From: Prescottella equi
GTDB lineage: Bacteria > Actinomycetota > Actinomycetes > Mycobacteriales > Mycobacteriaceae
Assembly (NCBI RefSeq): GCF_002094305.1
Contig: NZ_LWTX01000001.1
Span: forward strand, 124,001 to 188,000
Direction of reading: 5' to 3'
DNA: 64,000 bases
Notes under the pieces: generated by a model
The model's database searches: none
What the model was told of the DNA's origin: nothing
The model's input: only the letters and a program-made list of their open reading frames with translations
Shown: piece by piece, positions 20,161 through 31,793 of the stretch
How positions within the stretch are numbered: position 1 is the stretch's first letter
Layout of the letters: each line of letters opens with the position of its first letter
Made by a program: the position numbers and the translations under genes

Positions 20161-20963
20161 GTGCCGCACATCATCACCACCGTCAACGTCAACGGCGTCC
20201 GCGCCGCCGCCCGCAAGGGCCTGATCGACTGGCTCGCCGGATCCCAGGCCGACGTCGTCTGCCTGCAGGAGACGCGCGCATCCGACAAGCAACTGCACGA
20301 GACGCTGGCGCCGGCCCTCGACCAGGGCTGGCACGTCGCGTCGGCGGAACCGTCGGCGAAGGGCCGCAACGGTGTGGCGGTGCTGTCGCGGCGTCCTGCC
20401 GACGCCGTCCGCATCGGTTTCGGGGACGACGAGTTCGCGGATGCCGGACGCTACATCGAAGCCGACTTCGACGCGCTCACCGTCGGCAGCCTGTACCTGC
20501 CGACCGGGGAGGCGGAGACGCCCAAGCAGGAGCAGAAGGAACGCTTCATGGCGTCGTTCGCGGCGCACCTGTCGGCGAGCGCCGAGGCGGCAGTGGCGGC
20601 CGGACGCGACGTCCTGGTGTGCGGCGACTGGAACATCGCCCACACCGAACGGGACATCAAGAACTGGAAGGGCAACGTCAAGAAGTCGGGCTTCCTGCCC
20701 GGTGAGCGCGACTGGGTGGGCGCCCTGCTCGCCGGCGGCGCGTGGGTGGACGTCGTGCGCGAACTGCACCCGGACGTCGACGGCCCGTACTCGTGGTGGT
20801 CGTACCGCGGCAAGGCGTTCGACACCGACGCCGGTTGGCGTATCGACTACCACCTGACCACCCCCGGCCTGGCCGCGCGGGCGAAGGAAGCGCGCGTCGA
20901 GCGGGCCGCGACCTACGCCGAGCGCTGGTCCGACCATGCGCCCGTCACCGTGCAGTTCCGCTG

Positions 20964-20964
<1 letters not shown>
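20161..20964 (+). CDS. xthA: Exodeoxyribonuclease III (AP endonuclease)
   Basis: A 267-residue enzyme of the exonuclease-endonuclease-phosphatase fold that cleaves DNA 5' of abasic sites in base-excision repair. Motifs: N-terminal TTVNVNGVRAA, catalytic LQETRA (metal-binding Glu), GRNGVAVLSRR, VCGDWNIAHTERD (catalytic Asp-Asn), a substrate Tyr/Trp region YSWWSYRGKAF and the C-terminal WSDHAPVTV catalytic Asp-His. The GTG at 20161 gives a family-like N terminus; a GTG at 20137 overlapping the MFS stop is an alternative. Its stop codon overlaps the next gene's ATG. Confidence 0.92.
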
Positions 20965-22944
<1,980 letters not shown>

Positions 22945-22951
22945 TCCGTAC

Positions 22952-23977
22952 ATGGCCGATGCCGCGCCCAGCTTTCTCGACAGGCAGCGTGCGGCGCGGC
23001 CGTGGCTCGATCACCTGGTCCGAGCGGGCGGTCGCTACCAGCAGCAGAAGGGCGACTACTACGCCGCCGGGATCACGTACTTCACGATCCTCGCGATCGT
23101 TCCGATCCTCATGGTCGCGTTCGCCGTCGCCGGTTTCGCGCTCGCGGGCAACCCGGAGTGGGTCGACGAGATCCAGGACCAGGTCAGCAACAACATGCCT
23201 GGCGGTCTGGGCGAGACCGTCAACGGGCTGATCGATTCGGCGATCTCCGCGCGCACCAGCGTGGGGGTGTTCGGTCTCCTCGGCGCCGCGTACGCCGGCA
23301 TCGGCTGGATCACCAACCTGCGGGACGCGCTGACGGCGATGTGGGAGCACACCCACGAGGCCGGCAACTTCGTGATCACGAAACTCAAGGACTTCGGGGC
23401 GCTCCTCGGCTTGGGTGGGGCGATGCTCGTGACGTTCGGACTGTCGGCGCTCAGTAACGGCCCGGTCGCTCGTCAGGTGGTCGAGTGGCTCGGCGTGGAG
23501 CACGTGACCGGTGTGGGCGTCCTGCTCCGGATCACCTCGCTGGCGATCAGCGTGCTCGCCACCTGGGCGCTGCTGTCCTGGGTGATCGCGCGGATGCCGC
23601 GCGAAGCGGTGACCCTGCGCAGCGCCGGGCGCGCTGCGTTCGCAGCGGCGATCGTCTTCGAGATCTTCCGTCAGGTCGGGGCCATCTATCTCGAGGCAGT
23701 GAGCCAGGGGCCCGCGGGTGCGGCCTTCGGGCCGATCATCGGTCTCCTCGTATTCGCGAACCTCAGCGCGCGCCTCATCCTGTTCGCCACCGCGTGGGCC
23801 GCCACCGCCCGGGAGAATCTCGCGAATGCGTACGTCCCGCCGCCCGACTCCGCCGTCATCCGGCCTCGCGTCGAGGTACGGGAAGGGGCGTCGGCGAAGG
23901 AAGCGCTCGCTCTCACCGGCGCCGGTGCACTCGCTGCGATCGGGTTGGCGGGCCTGTGGCGGCGACGGGGCGACTGA
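22952..23977 (+). CDS. YihY/BrkB family inner membrane protein
   Basis: A 341-residue membrane protein with about six helices. The characteristic first segment is YYAAGITYFTILAIVPILMVAFAVAGFAL, then GLLGAAYAGIGWITNLRDALTAMWE, and a late FGPIIGLLVFANLSARLILFATAWAAT. YihY/BrkB proteins have no settled function despite old names (virulence factor BrkB, RNase BN). The SD AGGAGGTAA lies 5-9 nt before the ATG. The same trpS-yihY order occurs in mycobacteria. Confidence 0.9.
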   Translation: MADAAPSFLDRQRAARPWLDHLVRAGGRYQQQKGDYYAAGITYFTILAIVPILMVAFAVAGFALAGNPEWVDEIQDQVSNNMPGGLGETVNGLIDSAISARTSVGVFGLLGAAYAGIGWITNLRDALTAMWEHTHEAGNFVITKLKDFGALLGLGGAMLVTFGLSALSNGPVARQVVEWLGVEHVTGVGVLLRITSLAISVLATWALLSWVIARMPREAVTLRSAGRAAFAAAIVFEIFRQVGAIYLEAVSQGPAGAAFGPIIGLLVFANLSARLILFATAWAATARENLANAYVPPPDSAVIRPRVEVREGASAKEALALTGAGALAAIGLAGLWRRRGD

Positions 23978-23983
23978 GCCTCG

Positions 23984-25318
23984 TCAGCGCCGGCGGCGGC
24001 GGGTGAGTGCCCGAGCCCAGCCCAGCAGACCCAGGACGATGCCCGACCCGACGATGCCGATCGCGACGCGTCCGGCGATCTCCTTGTTCGGCAGGTCCGA
24101 ACCCGACGCCAGATCCATGCCCCCCGGACCGTGTGTTTCGGGCCCGGCGACCTGGACGGCCGGCTCGTCCGCGCCCTTCGGATCCACCAGGACGCCCACG
24201 GAGACGGCGGGGTCGAGCGCCCAGCCGTAGTCGAGCAGCCGACCGACCTGCTCCCACGGCCGGATCGGCAGCACGTCGGCGGCCATCAGTGTGACGGCGA
24301 GGCGGCGGCCGTCCCGCTCGGCGCCGCCGACGAACGTCTGCCTGGCGTCGTCGGTGTAGCCGGTCTTGCCGCCGAGGGCGCCCGGGTAGTTGGCGAGCAA
24401 CTGGTTGTCGTTGAAGATCGGGTACGGATCGACCGGCTTGTCGTCGGGCTTGGTGGGGTCGGCGGGATGACCGGGGAACATCACGGTGTCCGTCGTGATC
24501 AGCCCGGCGAACGTCGGGTTCTGCATGGCCGCGCGGAAGAACAGCGCCAGGTCGTACGGCGACGTCGACATGCCCGGTCCGTCGAGACCGGAGACGGACG
24601 CCGTCCGGGTGTCCGACGCGCCCAGGGACGCCGCTTTGGCGTTCATCTTGGCGACGGTGGCCTGCTCGCCGCCGAGCTGCTGTGCGAGCGCCTGGGCGGC
24701 GTCGTTGCCCGACCGCATCACGAGCCCCTGCATCAGCTGCAGGTTGCTGTACGTGCCGCCGGCACCCAGGCCGACCGAACTGCCCTCCATGGAGGCGGCC
24801 TCGGGGTTCGCCACGATCGTGGTGTCGAGATCGAGTTCGTCGAGCGCCACCAGCGCGAGCAGCACCTTGATGGTGCTGGCGGGCCGGTAACGCCCGTGCG
24901 GGTCCTTCGCGGCGAGCACCTGACCGGTGTCGAGGTCGGACAGAACCCAGCCCGTCGCCGAGATCTCGGCGGGCAGTGGCGGGGTGCCGGGGGCGGTGAC
25001 CACACCGCAGTTGCCGAGTGCCGCACCGCCGACCGGCTCGTCCGGCACCGGGACGGGGGCCGGTGCGGTCTCACCGGGGCGCGGTACCTCCGACAGGTCG
25101 ATCGCGGGCGGCGGCGACAGTCGGTGCGGGCACGCATCGGTGTTCGGTGTGCTGAACGGGGGAGTGGTGGTGGGCGCGACGGCCTGATCCGCAGCCAGGG
25201 GCGACTGCCCGGCGAGTGGCACGGCCGCGGCGGGAGCGCCCCCGGCACCGAGGACGAGTGCGGAGGCAGTGGCGGTCAGGAGGATTCGCCGTCGCGCGGA
25301 CTTCGGGTGAGCAGCCAT
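23984..25318 (-). CDS. dacB1: D-alanyl-D-alanine carboxypeptidase (PBP5/DacB type)
   Basis: A 444-residue low-molecular-weight penicillin-binding protein. There is an Ala-rich signal peptide (ILLTATASALVLGAGGAPAAA), a Pro-rich linker, then the serine-peptidase domain with SxxK in RPASTIKVLLAL, SxN in MRSGNDAAQAL and KTG in GGKTGYTDDARQ. A C-terminal membrane anchor (VAIGIVGSGIVLGLLGWARAL) with an Arg-rich tail follows. It trims the terminal D-Ala from peptidoglycan stem peptides outside the membrane. It is convergent with yihY. A long palindrome lies upstream. Confidence 0.93.
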   Translation of the reverse strand: MAAHPKSARRRILLTATASALVLGAGGAPAAAVPLAGQSPLAADQAVAPTTTPPFSTPNTDACPHRLSPPPAIDLSEVPRPGETAPAPVPVPDEPVGGAALGNCGVVTAPGTPPLPAEISATGWVLSDLDTGQVLAAKDPHGRYRPASTIKVLLALVALDELDLDTTIVANPEAASMEGSSVGLGAGGTYSNLQLMQGLVMRSGNDAAQALAQQLGGEQATVAKMNAKAASLGASDTRTASVSGLDGPGMSTSPYDLALFFRAAMQNPTFAGLITTDTVMFPGHPADPTKPDDKPVDPYPIFNDNQLLANYPGALGGKTGYTDDARQTFVGGAERDGRRLAVTLMAADVLPIRPWEQVGRLLDYGWALDPAVSVGVLVDPKGADEPAVQVAGPETHGPGGMDLASGSDLPNKEIAGRVAIGIVGSGIVLGLLGWARALTRRRRR

Positions 25319-25352
25319 AACGAAATTCCAGGGTAGGCCCTGAAACGCATTC

Positions 25353-25402
25353 TGCGCACTCGGCGCCGCCCCGACCAGGTCGGGAGCAGCGCCGAGTGCG
25401 CA
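25353..25402. repeat. Intergenic palindrome, copy 2
   Basis: 14-nt arms (25353-25366 and 25389-25402) are exactly complementary, and an inner hairpin (CCCGACC/GGTCGGG-like) fills the loop. The right arm ends AGTGCGCAAAAC, identical to the outer part of the palindrome at 3344-3406, while the inner arm differs. It lies between sdhB and dacB1, both on the minus strand, and could serve as the terminator of the sdh operon. Confidence 0.8.
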
Positions 25403-25431
25403 AAACGGTGGTGCTGATTCCTACGAACGCG

Positions 25432-26208
25432 TCACTTGCGGGCGAACAGCAGCGCGCGCTTGACTTCCTGGATCGCCTTCGTCACCTGGATGCCGCGGGG
25501 GCACGCGTCGGTGCAGTTGAAGGTCGTGCGGCAGCGCCACACGCCGTCCTTGTCGTTCAGGATGTCGAGACGTTCGGCGGCGCCCTCGTCACGGCTGTCG
25601 AAGATGAAGCGGTGTGCGTTCACGATCGCGGCCGGGCCGAAGTAGCTGCCGTCGCTCCAGTACACCGGGCACGACGTGGTGCAGCACGCGCACAGGATGC
25701 ACTTGGTGGTGTCGTCGAACCGGGCACGGTCCGCCTGCGACTGGATGCGCTCGCGGGTCGGCTCGTTGCCGGTCGTGATGAGGAACGGCTTCACGGCGCG
25801 GAACGCGTCGAAGAAGGGCTCCATGTCGACCAGCAGATCCTTCTCGACCGGCAGACCCTTGATGGGCTCGACGGTGATCGTGATCGGCTTGCCGTCCTTG
25901 GGCAGCATGTCGCGCATCAGGACCTTGCAGGCCAGACGGTTGACACCGTTGATGCGCATCGCGTCCGACCCGCAGACGCCGTGCGCGCAGGAGCGACGGA
26001 ACGTCAGCGTGCCGTCCAGGTAGCCCTTCACGTACAGCAGCAGGTTCAGCAGACGGTCGGTCGGCAGGGTGGGGACCTGGAAGCTCTCCCAGCGCTGGCC
26101 CTCGCCGTCCTCCGGGTTGAACCGGGCGATCTTGAGGGTGACCATGACCGCGCCCTCGGGGACGGGCGGCAGCGCGGTTGCGTCCTTGTCCATGACAGGT
26201 GCGGACAT
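25432..26208 (-). CDS. sdhB: Succinate dehydrogenase iron-sulfur subunit
   Basis: A 258-residue subunit carrying electrons from SdhA to the membrane quinone site. The [2Fe-2S] ligands are in SCAHGVCGSDAMRINGVNRLAC, the [4Fe-4S] ligands in CILCACCTTSCPVYW and the [3Fe-4S] ligands in CRTTFNCTDACPRGI. The ATG overlaps the sdhA stop (TGATG). It is the last gene of the sdhCDAB operon. Confidence 0.97.
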   Translation of the reverse strand: MSAPVMDKDATALPPVPEGAVMVTLKIARFNPEDGEGQRWESFQVPTLPTDRLLNLLLYVKGYLDGTLTFRRSCAHGVCGSDAMRINGVNRLACKVLMRDMLPKDGKPITITVEPIKGLPVEKDLLVDMEPFFDAFRAVKPFLITTGNEPTRERIQSQADRARFDDTTKCILCACCTTSCPVYWSDGSYFGPAAIVNAHRFIFDSRDEGAAERLDILNDKDGVWRCRTTFNCTDACPRGIQVTKAIQEVKRALLFARK

Positions 26209-27959
26209 CAGTACTTACGCTCCATCGGCTCGTAGCGGGTCTGGACAACCGGCTTGTAGTCCAGACGGATCGGGGAGATGAGCTCCGATCCTTCCTTGTA
26301 CGCCATCGTGTGCTGCATGTACTCGGCATCGTTGCGATCCGGGTAGTCCTCGCGGGCGTGGCCGCCACGCGATTCCTTGCGGTTGAGTGCACCGACGACC
26401 GTCACCTCGGCCATCTCGAGCAGGAAGCCCAGCTCGACGGCCTCGAGCAGGTCGCTGTTGTAGCGCTTGCCCTTGTCCTGGACCGTGATGTGGTTGTAGC
26501 GCTCCTTGAGGGCGTGGATGTCCTTGAGCGCCTGCGTCAGGGTCTCCTCGGTACGGAACACCGACGCGTTGTTGTCCATCGACTGCTGCAGCTCGGTGCG
26601 GATGTCCGCGACGCGCTCGTGGCCGTGGTCGGACAGGATGACCTCGAGCCACTTCTCGACGTTCGCGGCCGGGTTCTCGGGCAGCTCGACGAAGTCGGAC
26701 TTCTCGGCGTGCTCCGCGGCGGCGATGCCGGCGCGGCGACCGAAGACGTTGATGTCGAGCAGCGAGTTGGTGCCGAGACGGTTCGCACCGTGCACCGAGA
26801 CACACGCGCACTCGCCGGCGGCGTACAGGCCGGGAACGTGGTCCTCGTTGTTGCGTAGCACCTCACCGTTGATCTTGGTGGGGATGCCGCCCATCACGTA
26901 GTGGCAAGTCGGGTAGACGGGCACGAGCTCGGTGACCGGGTCGACGCCGAGGTAGGTGCGCGCGAACTCGGTGATGTCGGGAAGCTTCTCCTCGAGCACG
27001 TCCTCGCCGAGGTGCGTGACGTCGATGTAGACGTAGTCCTTGTTCGGACCGGCACCGCGACCCTCGAGCACCTCGAGCACCATCGAGCGGGCGACGATGT
27101 CGCGCGGCGCGAGGTCCTTGATGGTGGGGGCGTAGCGCTCCATGAAGCGCTCGCCGTCGACGTTGCGGAGGATGCCGCCCTCGCCGCGGACGGCCTCGGA
27201 GATGAGGATGCCCAGGCCGGCCAGTCCCGTCGGATGGAACTGGTGGAACTCCATGTCCTCGAGCGGCAGGCCCTTGCGGAAGATGATGCCCATGCCGTCA
27301 CCGGTGAGAGTGTGCGCGTTGGACGTCGTCTTGTACATGCGACCCGAGCCACCCGTGGCGAAGACGATCGACTTCGCATGGAAGACGTGGATCTCGCCGG
27401 TGGCGAGCTCGTAGGCGATGACGCCGGTGGCGACGGGACCCTCGGGGGTCTCGGTCAGCGCGATGTCGAGCGCGTAGAACTCGTTGAAGAACTCGACGTC
27501 GTGCTTGACGCAGTTCTGGTAGAGCGTCTGCAGGATCATGTGACCGGTGCGGTCGGCGGCGTAGCACGCGCGGCGAACCGGGGCCTTACCGTGATCGCGG
27601 GTGTGACCACCGAAACGACGCTGGTCGATCTTGCCCTCGGGCGTGCGGTTGAACGGGAGACCCATCTTCTCCAGGTCCAGCACCGCGTCGATGGCTTCCT
27701 TGGCCATGATCTCGACCGCGTCCTGGTCGGCGAGGTAGTCGCCACCCTTGACGGTGTCGAAGGTGTGCCACTCCCAGTTGTCTTCCTCGACGTTCGCCAG
27801 GGCGGCGCACATGCCACCCTGGGCGGCACCGGTGTGGCTGCGAGTGGGGTACAGCTTGGTCAGGACCGCGGTGCGAGCGCGGGGCCCGGCCTCGATGGCT
27901 GCGCGCATGCCAGCGCCACCGGCGCCGACGATGACGACGTCATAACGATGTTCCTGCAT
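26208..27959 (-). CDS. sdhA: Succinate dehydrogenase flavoprotein subunit
   Basis: A 583-residue flavoprotein oxidising succinate to fumarate. It has the N-terminal FAD motif VVIVGAGGAGMRAAIEA, the covalent-FAD His in TRSHTGAAQGGMCAAL, the active-site HPTGLAGLGILISEAVRGEGG with catalytic Arg, and the C-terminal AGECACVSVHGANRLGTNSLLD. This is the Sdh2-type single-operon enzyme (M. tuberculosis Rv3318). It lies 15 bp after sdhD and is coupled to sdhB. Confidence 0.97.
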   Translation of the reverse strand: MQEHRYDVVIVGAGGAGMRAAIEAGPRARTAVLTKLYPTRSHTGAAQGGMCAALANVEEDNWEWHTFDTVKGGDYLADQDAVEIMAKEAIDAVLDLEKMGLPFNRTPEGKIDQRRFGGHTRDHGKAPVRRACYAADRTGHMILQTLYQNCVKHDVEFFNEFYALDIALTETPEGPVATGVIAYELATGEIHVFHAKSIVFATGGSGRMYKTTSNAHTLTGDGMGIIFRKGLPLEDMEFHQFHPTGLAGLGILISEAVRGEGGILRNVDGERFMERYAPTIKDLAPRDIVARSMVLEVLEGRGAGPNKDYVYIDVTHLGEDVLEEKLPDITEFARTYLGVDPVTELVPVYPTCHYVMGGIPTKINGEVLRNNEDHVPGLYAAGECACVSVHGANRLGTNSLLDINVFGRRAGIAAAEHAEKSDFVELPENPAANVEKWLEVILSDHGHERVADIRTELQQSMDNNASVFRTEETLTQALKDIHALKERYNHITVQDKGKRYNSDLLEAVELGFLLEMAEVTVVGALNRKESRGGHAREDYPDRNDAEYMQHTMAYKEGSELISPIRLDYKPVVQTRYEPMERKY

Positions 27960-27974
27960 GAAGTCTCTGCTCCC

Positions 27975-28418
27975 CTAGCTCGCCGAGATGTTGGGGTCGA
28001 AGGTGAAGATGACGTAGGTGCCCAGGCCCATGATCAGGATCATCGACACGACCAGGATCGTGTTGAGCCAGAACCGGGTGGAGTCCTTGCGCGAGTAGTC
28101 CGCGATGACCGTGCGCAGGCCGTTACCGCCGTGCAGCTGGGCGAGCCAGAGCATGGTGAGGTCCCAGAACTGCCAGAACGGGCTGGACCAGCGACCCGCG
28201 ACGAACGCGAAGTTGATGCGGTGCACGCCGTCGTCGAGCATCAGCATGATGAACAGGTGACCCAGGACCAGGATGATGAGCGCCAGGCCCGAGAAACGCA
28301 TGAACAGCCACGCGTAGAGCTCGAAGTTGTTCTTCGCCGGCTTGCGCGGCGAGCGGGGGTTGTCCAGGCTGGCGGGGCGGTCGTACGCCTTGCCGAGAGA
28401 CTTGGCTTCTGTCGTCAT
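27975..28418 (-). CDS. sdhD: Succinate dehydrogenase membrane anchor subunit SdhD
   Basis: A 147-residue hydrophobic anchor with three helices: LYAWLFMRFSGLALIILVLGHLFIML, FWDLTMLWLAQLHGGNGLRTVIADY and FWLNTILVVSMILIMGLGTYVIF. The RFSGLALIILVLGHLF helix contains the SdhD-type Arg-Ser-like and haem-ligand His pattern. It starts 1 bp after sdhC ends. Confidence 0.9.
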   Translation of the reverse strand: MTTEAKSLGKAYDRPASLDNPRSPRKPAKNNFELYAWLFMRFSGLALIILVLGHLFIMLMLDDGVHRINFAFVAGRWSSPFWQFWDLTMLWLAQLHGGNGLRTVIADYSRKDSTRFWLNTILVVSMILIMGLGTYVIFTFDPNISAS

Positions 28419-28419
28419 G

Positions 28420-28824
28420 TCAGTGCCCCGCAAACATGTTGTAGAAGATGCGTCCGGCACCCGGGATCATGACCACGAACCAGATCGCGATGATCACCCA
28501 GAGCATGACGCGCTGGTACTGGGGTCCCTTCGACCAGAAGTCGACGAGCATCACGCGCAGGCCGTTGAGTGCGTGGTACAGCACCATGGCGACGAGCGCG
28601 AGCTCCATGAGGCCGACAAGGGGGTTCTTGTAGGTCTCGATGACTCGGTCGTAGGTGTCCGGGTTGACGCGCACGAGTGCGGTGTCCAGGACATGGACGA
28701 AAAGGAAGAAGAATGTCGCTACGCCAGTGATCCGGTGTAGAACCCAAGACCACATGCCGGGGTCTCCCCGGTAAAGCGACCGGGTGCGCTCCTTGGCCGG
28801 AGCGGCTTCAGTCGTGCTGCTCAT
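28420..28824 (-). CDS. sdhC: Succinate dehydrogenase cytochrome b556 subunit SdhC
   Basis: A 134-residue anchor with three transmembrane helices and the family motif MWSWVLHRITGVATFFFLFVHVLD (SdhC HRxTG signature with haem-ligand His). A second helix has LYHALNGLRVMLVDFW. With SdhD it binds quinone and haem. It is the first gene of the operon; the ATG at 28824 gives the normal length. Confidence 0.93.
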   Translation of the reverse strand: MSSTTEAAPAKERTRSLYRGDPGMWSWVLHRITGVATFFFLFVHVLDTALVRVNPDTYDRVIETYKNPLVGLMELALVAMVLYHALNGLRVMLVDFWSKGPQYQRVMLWVIIAIWFVVMIPGAGRIFYNMFAGH

Positions 28825-29413
28825 CGAGTGCTGTGCCTCCAACGTCTTTGGTGGGCGCGTCGAGCCTGCACAGCTTTTCGGGTGTCCAGCAGCTCGGGCT
28901 CGACGAGAACCTAAACCGACTTCTGTGAACTCTAAACCCAACCGAATCCGGGAACTAATTCCCTCTGTGGTTCGTACGGCCACGAAATTGCTTGTTAGGT
29001 TTGCCTTCCCATAGCGGGGTCGATGCCGGGTGTCGATTGTCTGCATGCATTCAGTGGTCGGTCCCAGGTGGGGACTTAGTGCCCTGTTTCGGCGGAAACT
29101 GTTGCGCGACAATAGTGGTCGGTGTTGCGTGGTCGGCCGCGTGCGTGGTGGGTCCACGCGCTACCCGGGATCTGGCCCTGAATCGATGGGTCTGCGTCCT
29201 GCGGATGCAATGTGCAAAATGTCTCACACGGTCTGTGGTGCGCCTTCCTGAATCTACTCGCCGGTAACCTCATTCCTCGTGGTTACAGCCGTCGTCTCGT
29301 GTGACGGGAGTGGTCGGCACCAACTCGAAACACCGGCTGCCGGCCATCACGCGTTCCGACACTCGGCATTCCGATGCCACCCGATCGACAGGTCCCGCGG
29401 CTACCGTCTAGCC
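28825..29413. promoter_or_regulatory. Divergent sdhC / add intergenic region (589 bp)
   Basis: No credible gene was found here; open frames are short and lack coding character. The part nearest sdhC is unusually AT-rich for this genome (about 28905-29010: ACCTAAACCGACTTCTGTGAACTCTAAAC and GGGAACTAATTCC), fitting the sdh promoter. TTAGGTTTGCCTTCCCAT at 28995 weakly resembles an IdeR/DtxR iron box but matches only one half. The add promoter must lie near 29250-29400. A long 5' leader for sdhC is possible. Confidence 0.4.
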
Positions 29414-30502
29414 ATGACAGCGCCGTTGGATCTGGACTACCTCCGCAGCGCGCCCAAGGTGCTGCTGCACGATCACCTCGACGGCGGCCTCCGGCCGGGC
29501 ACCGTCGCGGAACTTGCCGACGAATGCGGCTACACGGGGCTACCCGCCGAGACGCCGGACGGACTCGCCGCGTGGTTCCAGAACGCCGCCGACAGCGGTT
29601 CGCTCGAGCTCTACCTCGAGACCTTCGCGCACACTGTCGCGGTGATGCAGACCCCGGTCGGTCTGCGCCGGGTCGCGCGCGAGTGCGCGGAGGACCTGGC
29701 CGACGACGGCGTGGTCTACGCGGAGGTGCGGTTCGCGCCCGAACAGCATCTCGAGGGCGGACTGAGCCTCGACGACGTCGTCGAGCACGTCCTCGAAGGG
29801 TTCCGGGAGGGCGAGGAGAACGCCCGGGCCGACGGGCGTGAGATCCGGGTCGGCTGCCTGCTCACTGCGATGCGGCATGCTGCGCGCTCGCGCGAGATCG
29901 CAGAACTCGCGGTCCGTTTCCGCGACCGCGGCGTGGTCGGCTTCGATATCGCCGGTGCCGAGGCCGGATACCCGCCGAGCCGACATCTCGACGCCTTCGA
30001 GTACATGCGCGCGTCCAACGCGCATTTCACGATCCACGCCGGCGAGGCGTTCGGGCTGCCGTCGATCCACGAGGCGATCGCGTTCTGCGGAACCGATCGG
30101 TTGGGGCACGGGGTGCGCATCACCGACGACATCGTGGTCGGACCCGACGGCGAGATCACCCTGGGCCTGCTCGCGAACTACGTGCGCGACAAGCGGATCC
30201 CGCTCGAGCTGTGCCCGAGCTCGAACGTGCAGACCGGTGCGGTCGCCAACCTCGAGGAGCACCCGTTCGACCTGCTCGCGCGCCTGCGGTTCCGGGTCAC
30301 CGTCAACACCGACAACCGGCTGATGAGCGACACCACGATGAGCCGCGAGATGCTGGCGCTGGTCGACACGTTCGGCTACGGCTGGAGCGATCTCGAACGG
30401 TTCACCATCAACGCGATGAAGTCGGCGTTCATCCCCTTCGACCAACGGCTGGCGCTGATCGACGGGGTGATCAAGCCGGGTTACGCGGTGCTGATCGGCT
30501 GA
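29414..30502 (+). CDS. add: Adenosine deaminase
   Basis: A 362-residue zinc amidohydrolase converting adenosine to inosine in purine salvage. It has the metal motif [12 protein letters not shown] (HxH), HAGEAFG with the catalytic Glu, DRLGHGVRI (metal His), [11 protein letters not shown] and [11 protein letters not shown] with the metal Asp. The ATG at 29414 fits the family start; an upstream in-frame extension is not supported. Purine salvage continues with deoD at 37651. Confidence 0.94.
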   Translation: MTAPLDLDYLRSAPKVLLHDHLDGGLRPGTVAELADECGYTGLPAETPDGLAAWFQNAADSGSLELYLETFAHTVAVMQTPVGLRRVARECAEDLADDGVVYAEVRFAPEQHLEGGLSLDDVVEHVLEGFREGEENARADGREIRVGCLLTAMRHAARSREIAELAVRFRDRGVVGFDIAGAEAGYPPSRHLDAFEYMRASNAHFTIHAGEAFGLPSIHEAIAFCGTDRLGHGVRITDDIVVGPDGEITLGLLANYVRDKRIPLELCPSSNVQTGAVANLEEHPFDLLARLRFRVTVNTDNRLMSDTTMSREMLALVDTFGYGWSDLERFTINAMKSAFIPFDQRLALIDGVIKPGYAVLIG

Positions 30503-30516
30503 CCTGCCCGCCCGGC

Positions 30517-31746
30517 CTATTCGGGGCGCAGACGCGTCTCGAACTCGTTCTCCAGGGCGCGCCACGCCTCGGCCTCGGCCTGGAACGGCGGGCTCGGGGT
30601 CATGCGACCGGGATCGGGCTCGAGAATGTACGACACGTACCAGCCGAGCGGGGTCGACGCGGCGAGCGCGGCATCGGTGGCGTCGTCCTTCGCGAAGTCG
30701 GCGGCGTCGGTGAACAACTCGACGGCCAACTCCAACTGGTCGGCGTCGACGGCGTCCGGGCCCTCGGCCAAGTCGTCCGCCAGCCCGGGAAGGACGTAGA
30801 CGTTCTGATCGGTGACCTCGATGTCGAGGGAGCCGTCGACCGCGGCGGTCTGCACCTGCTCGTACGTGCTCACCTGGGCCAGCGCGTGGTCGTGGTTGTC
30901 GGCCAGGTAGCGGGCCAGCGCGCGCTCCGACCCGAACACCGAGATCTTTCCGCCGCGGCCCAGGAACACCGCGTGCTCGTCGAGGTAGCAGCGCAGTGAG
31001 TAGTAGGTGGTCTCGGACGTGATGATCTGGATCGGGTCGATACCGACCTCGGTCCAGAACGTCTCCTCCTCGTCCTCGGAATCGGCGTCGTACTCCTCCA
31101 GGTCCTCGTCGGCCTCGGCGTCGTCGTCGGCGTCGACCACGTTCTCCTCCGCCGCGAGGATCTCGGCCTCGGCGATCGCCAGGGCCTGCGCGTCGACCGC
31201 CGGGGTCGAGACGATCGAGTCCACCGCATCGATCACCGCGTCCCAGCCCCGGGCGATCGCGGTGCCGATGCGGTCCCACAGCTCCTCGCCCTCGCGGCCG
31301 GCGAACACGTCCTGGCCGCCACGCAGGTAGTTCAGCTCGGAGTGGTTGGCGAAGAACTTCAGGACCGGCTCGAGCTCGCAGACCTCACCGAGGTTGCGCA
31401 CCATGTCGAGGGTGCTGCGGAGTTCGGCGACGGTCAGCGGTTCGGGATCACCGGCCGCGAGTTCCGGGACCCCGACGAGGTCGTAGCCGTGGTCGTCGTC
31501 CGGCTCGAGTTCGGGAGCCGCGAGCCGCGAGACGGTCGCCCACGACGGGTGATCGACGAGATCGTTGTCGCCGTTCGTCCGGATGAACGCGGCGAGCTCC
31601 GCGACCGTGGGAAACCCGTACAGATCTTCCTCGTGGCCGAGGAAGGCCTCCCACTCGTCGTCGCCCTCGCGCCAGCTCGGGGCCCACAGGGTGACGAGGT
31701 CGCCTCGGGTGAGACCGAGTTCGATCGGGACGATGTCTCCAGCCAT
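30517..31746 (-). CDS. Conserved actinobacterial protein (Rv3311-like)
   Basis: A 409-residue acidic cytoplasmic protein. The N-terminal part (MAGDIVPIELGLTRGDLVTLWAPSWREGDDEWEAFLGHEEDLYGFPTVAELAAFI) is well ordered. A strongly acidic linker follows (residues about 205-240, rich in Asp/Glu), then a second globular part (GIDPIQIITSETTYYSLRCYLDEHAVFLGRGGKISVFGSERALARYLAD). No catalytic motif was recognised. It occupies the place of Rv3311 in M. tuberculosis, a protein of about 420 residues and unknown function. It is convergent with add. Confidence 0.8.
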   Translation of the reverse strand: MAGDIVPIELGLTRGDLVTLWAPSWREGDDEWEAFLGHEEDLYGFPTVAELAAFIRTNGDNDLVDHPSWATVSRLAAPELEPDDDHGYDLVGVPELAAGDPEPLTVAELRSTLDMVRNLGEVCELEPVLKFFANHSELNYLRGGQDVFAGREGEELWDRIGTAIARGWDAVIDAVDSIVSTPAVDAQALAIAEAEILAAEENVVDADDDAEADEDLEEYDADSEDEEETFWTEVGIDPIQIITSETTYYSLRCYLDEHAVFLGRGGKISVFGSERALARYLADNHDHALAQVSTYEQVQTAAVDGSLDIEVTDQNVYVLPGLADDLAEGPDAVDADQLELAVELFTDAADFAKDDATDAALAASTPLGWYVSYILEPDPGRMTPSPPFQAEAEAWRALENEFETRLRPE

Positions 31747-31793
31747 GGCCGGAAGCCTAGCCAGCCGCGCGGCAAAGATATAGCTGGACGCCG

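Noticed and set aside
28995-29013. IdeR/DtxR iron box upstream of sdhC
   Set aside because: Only the left half matches well; kept as a weak note and not called as a site.
29279-29413. N-terminal extension of adenosine deaminase
   Set aside because: The added residues are unlike the family, and [25 protein letters not shown] at 29414 is the normal start.
29540-31279. 579-residue open frame on the minus strand
   Set aside because: Shadow of add and the Rv3311-like gene; no start signal or domain.
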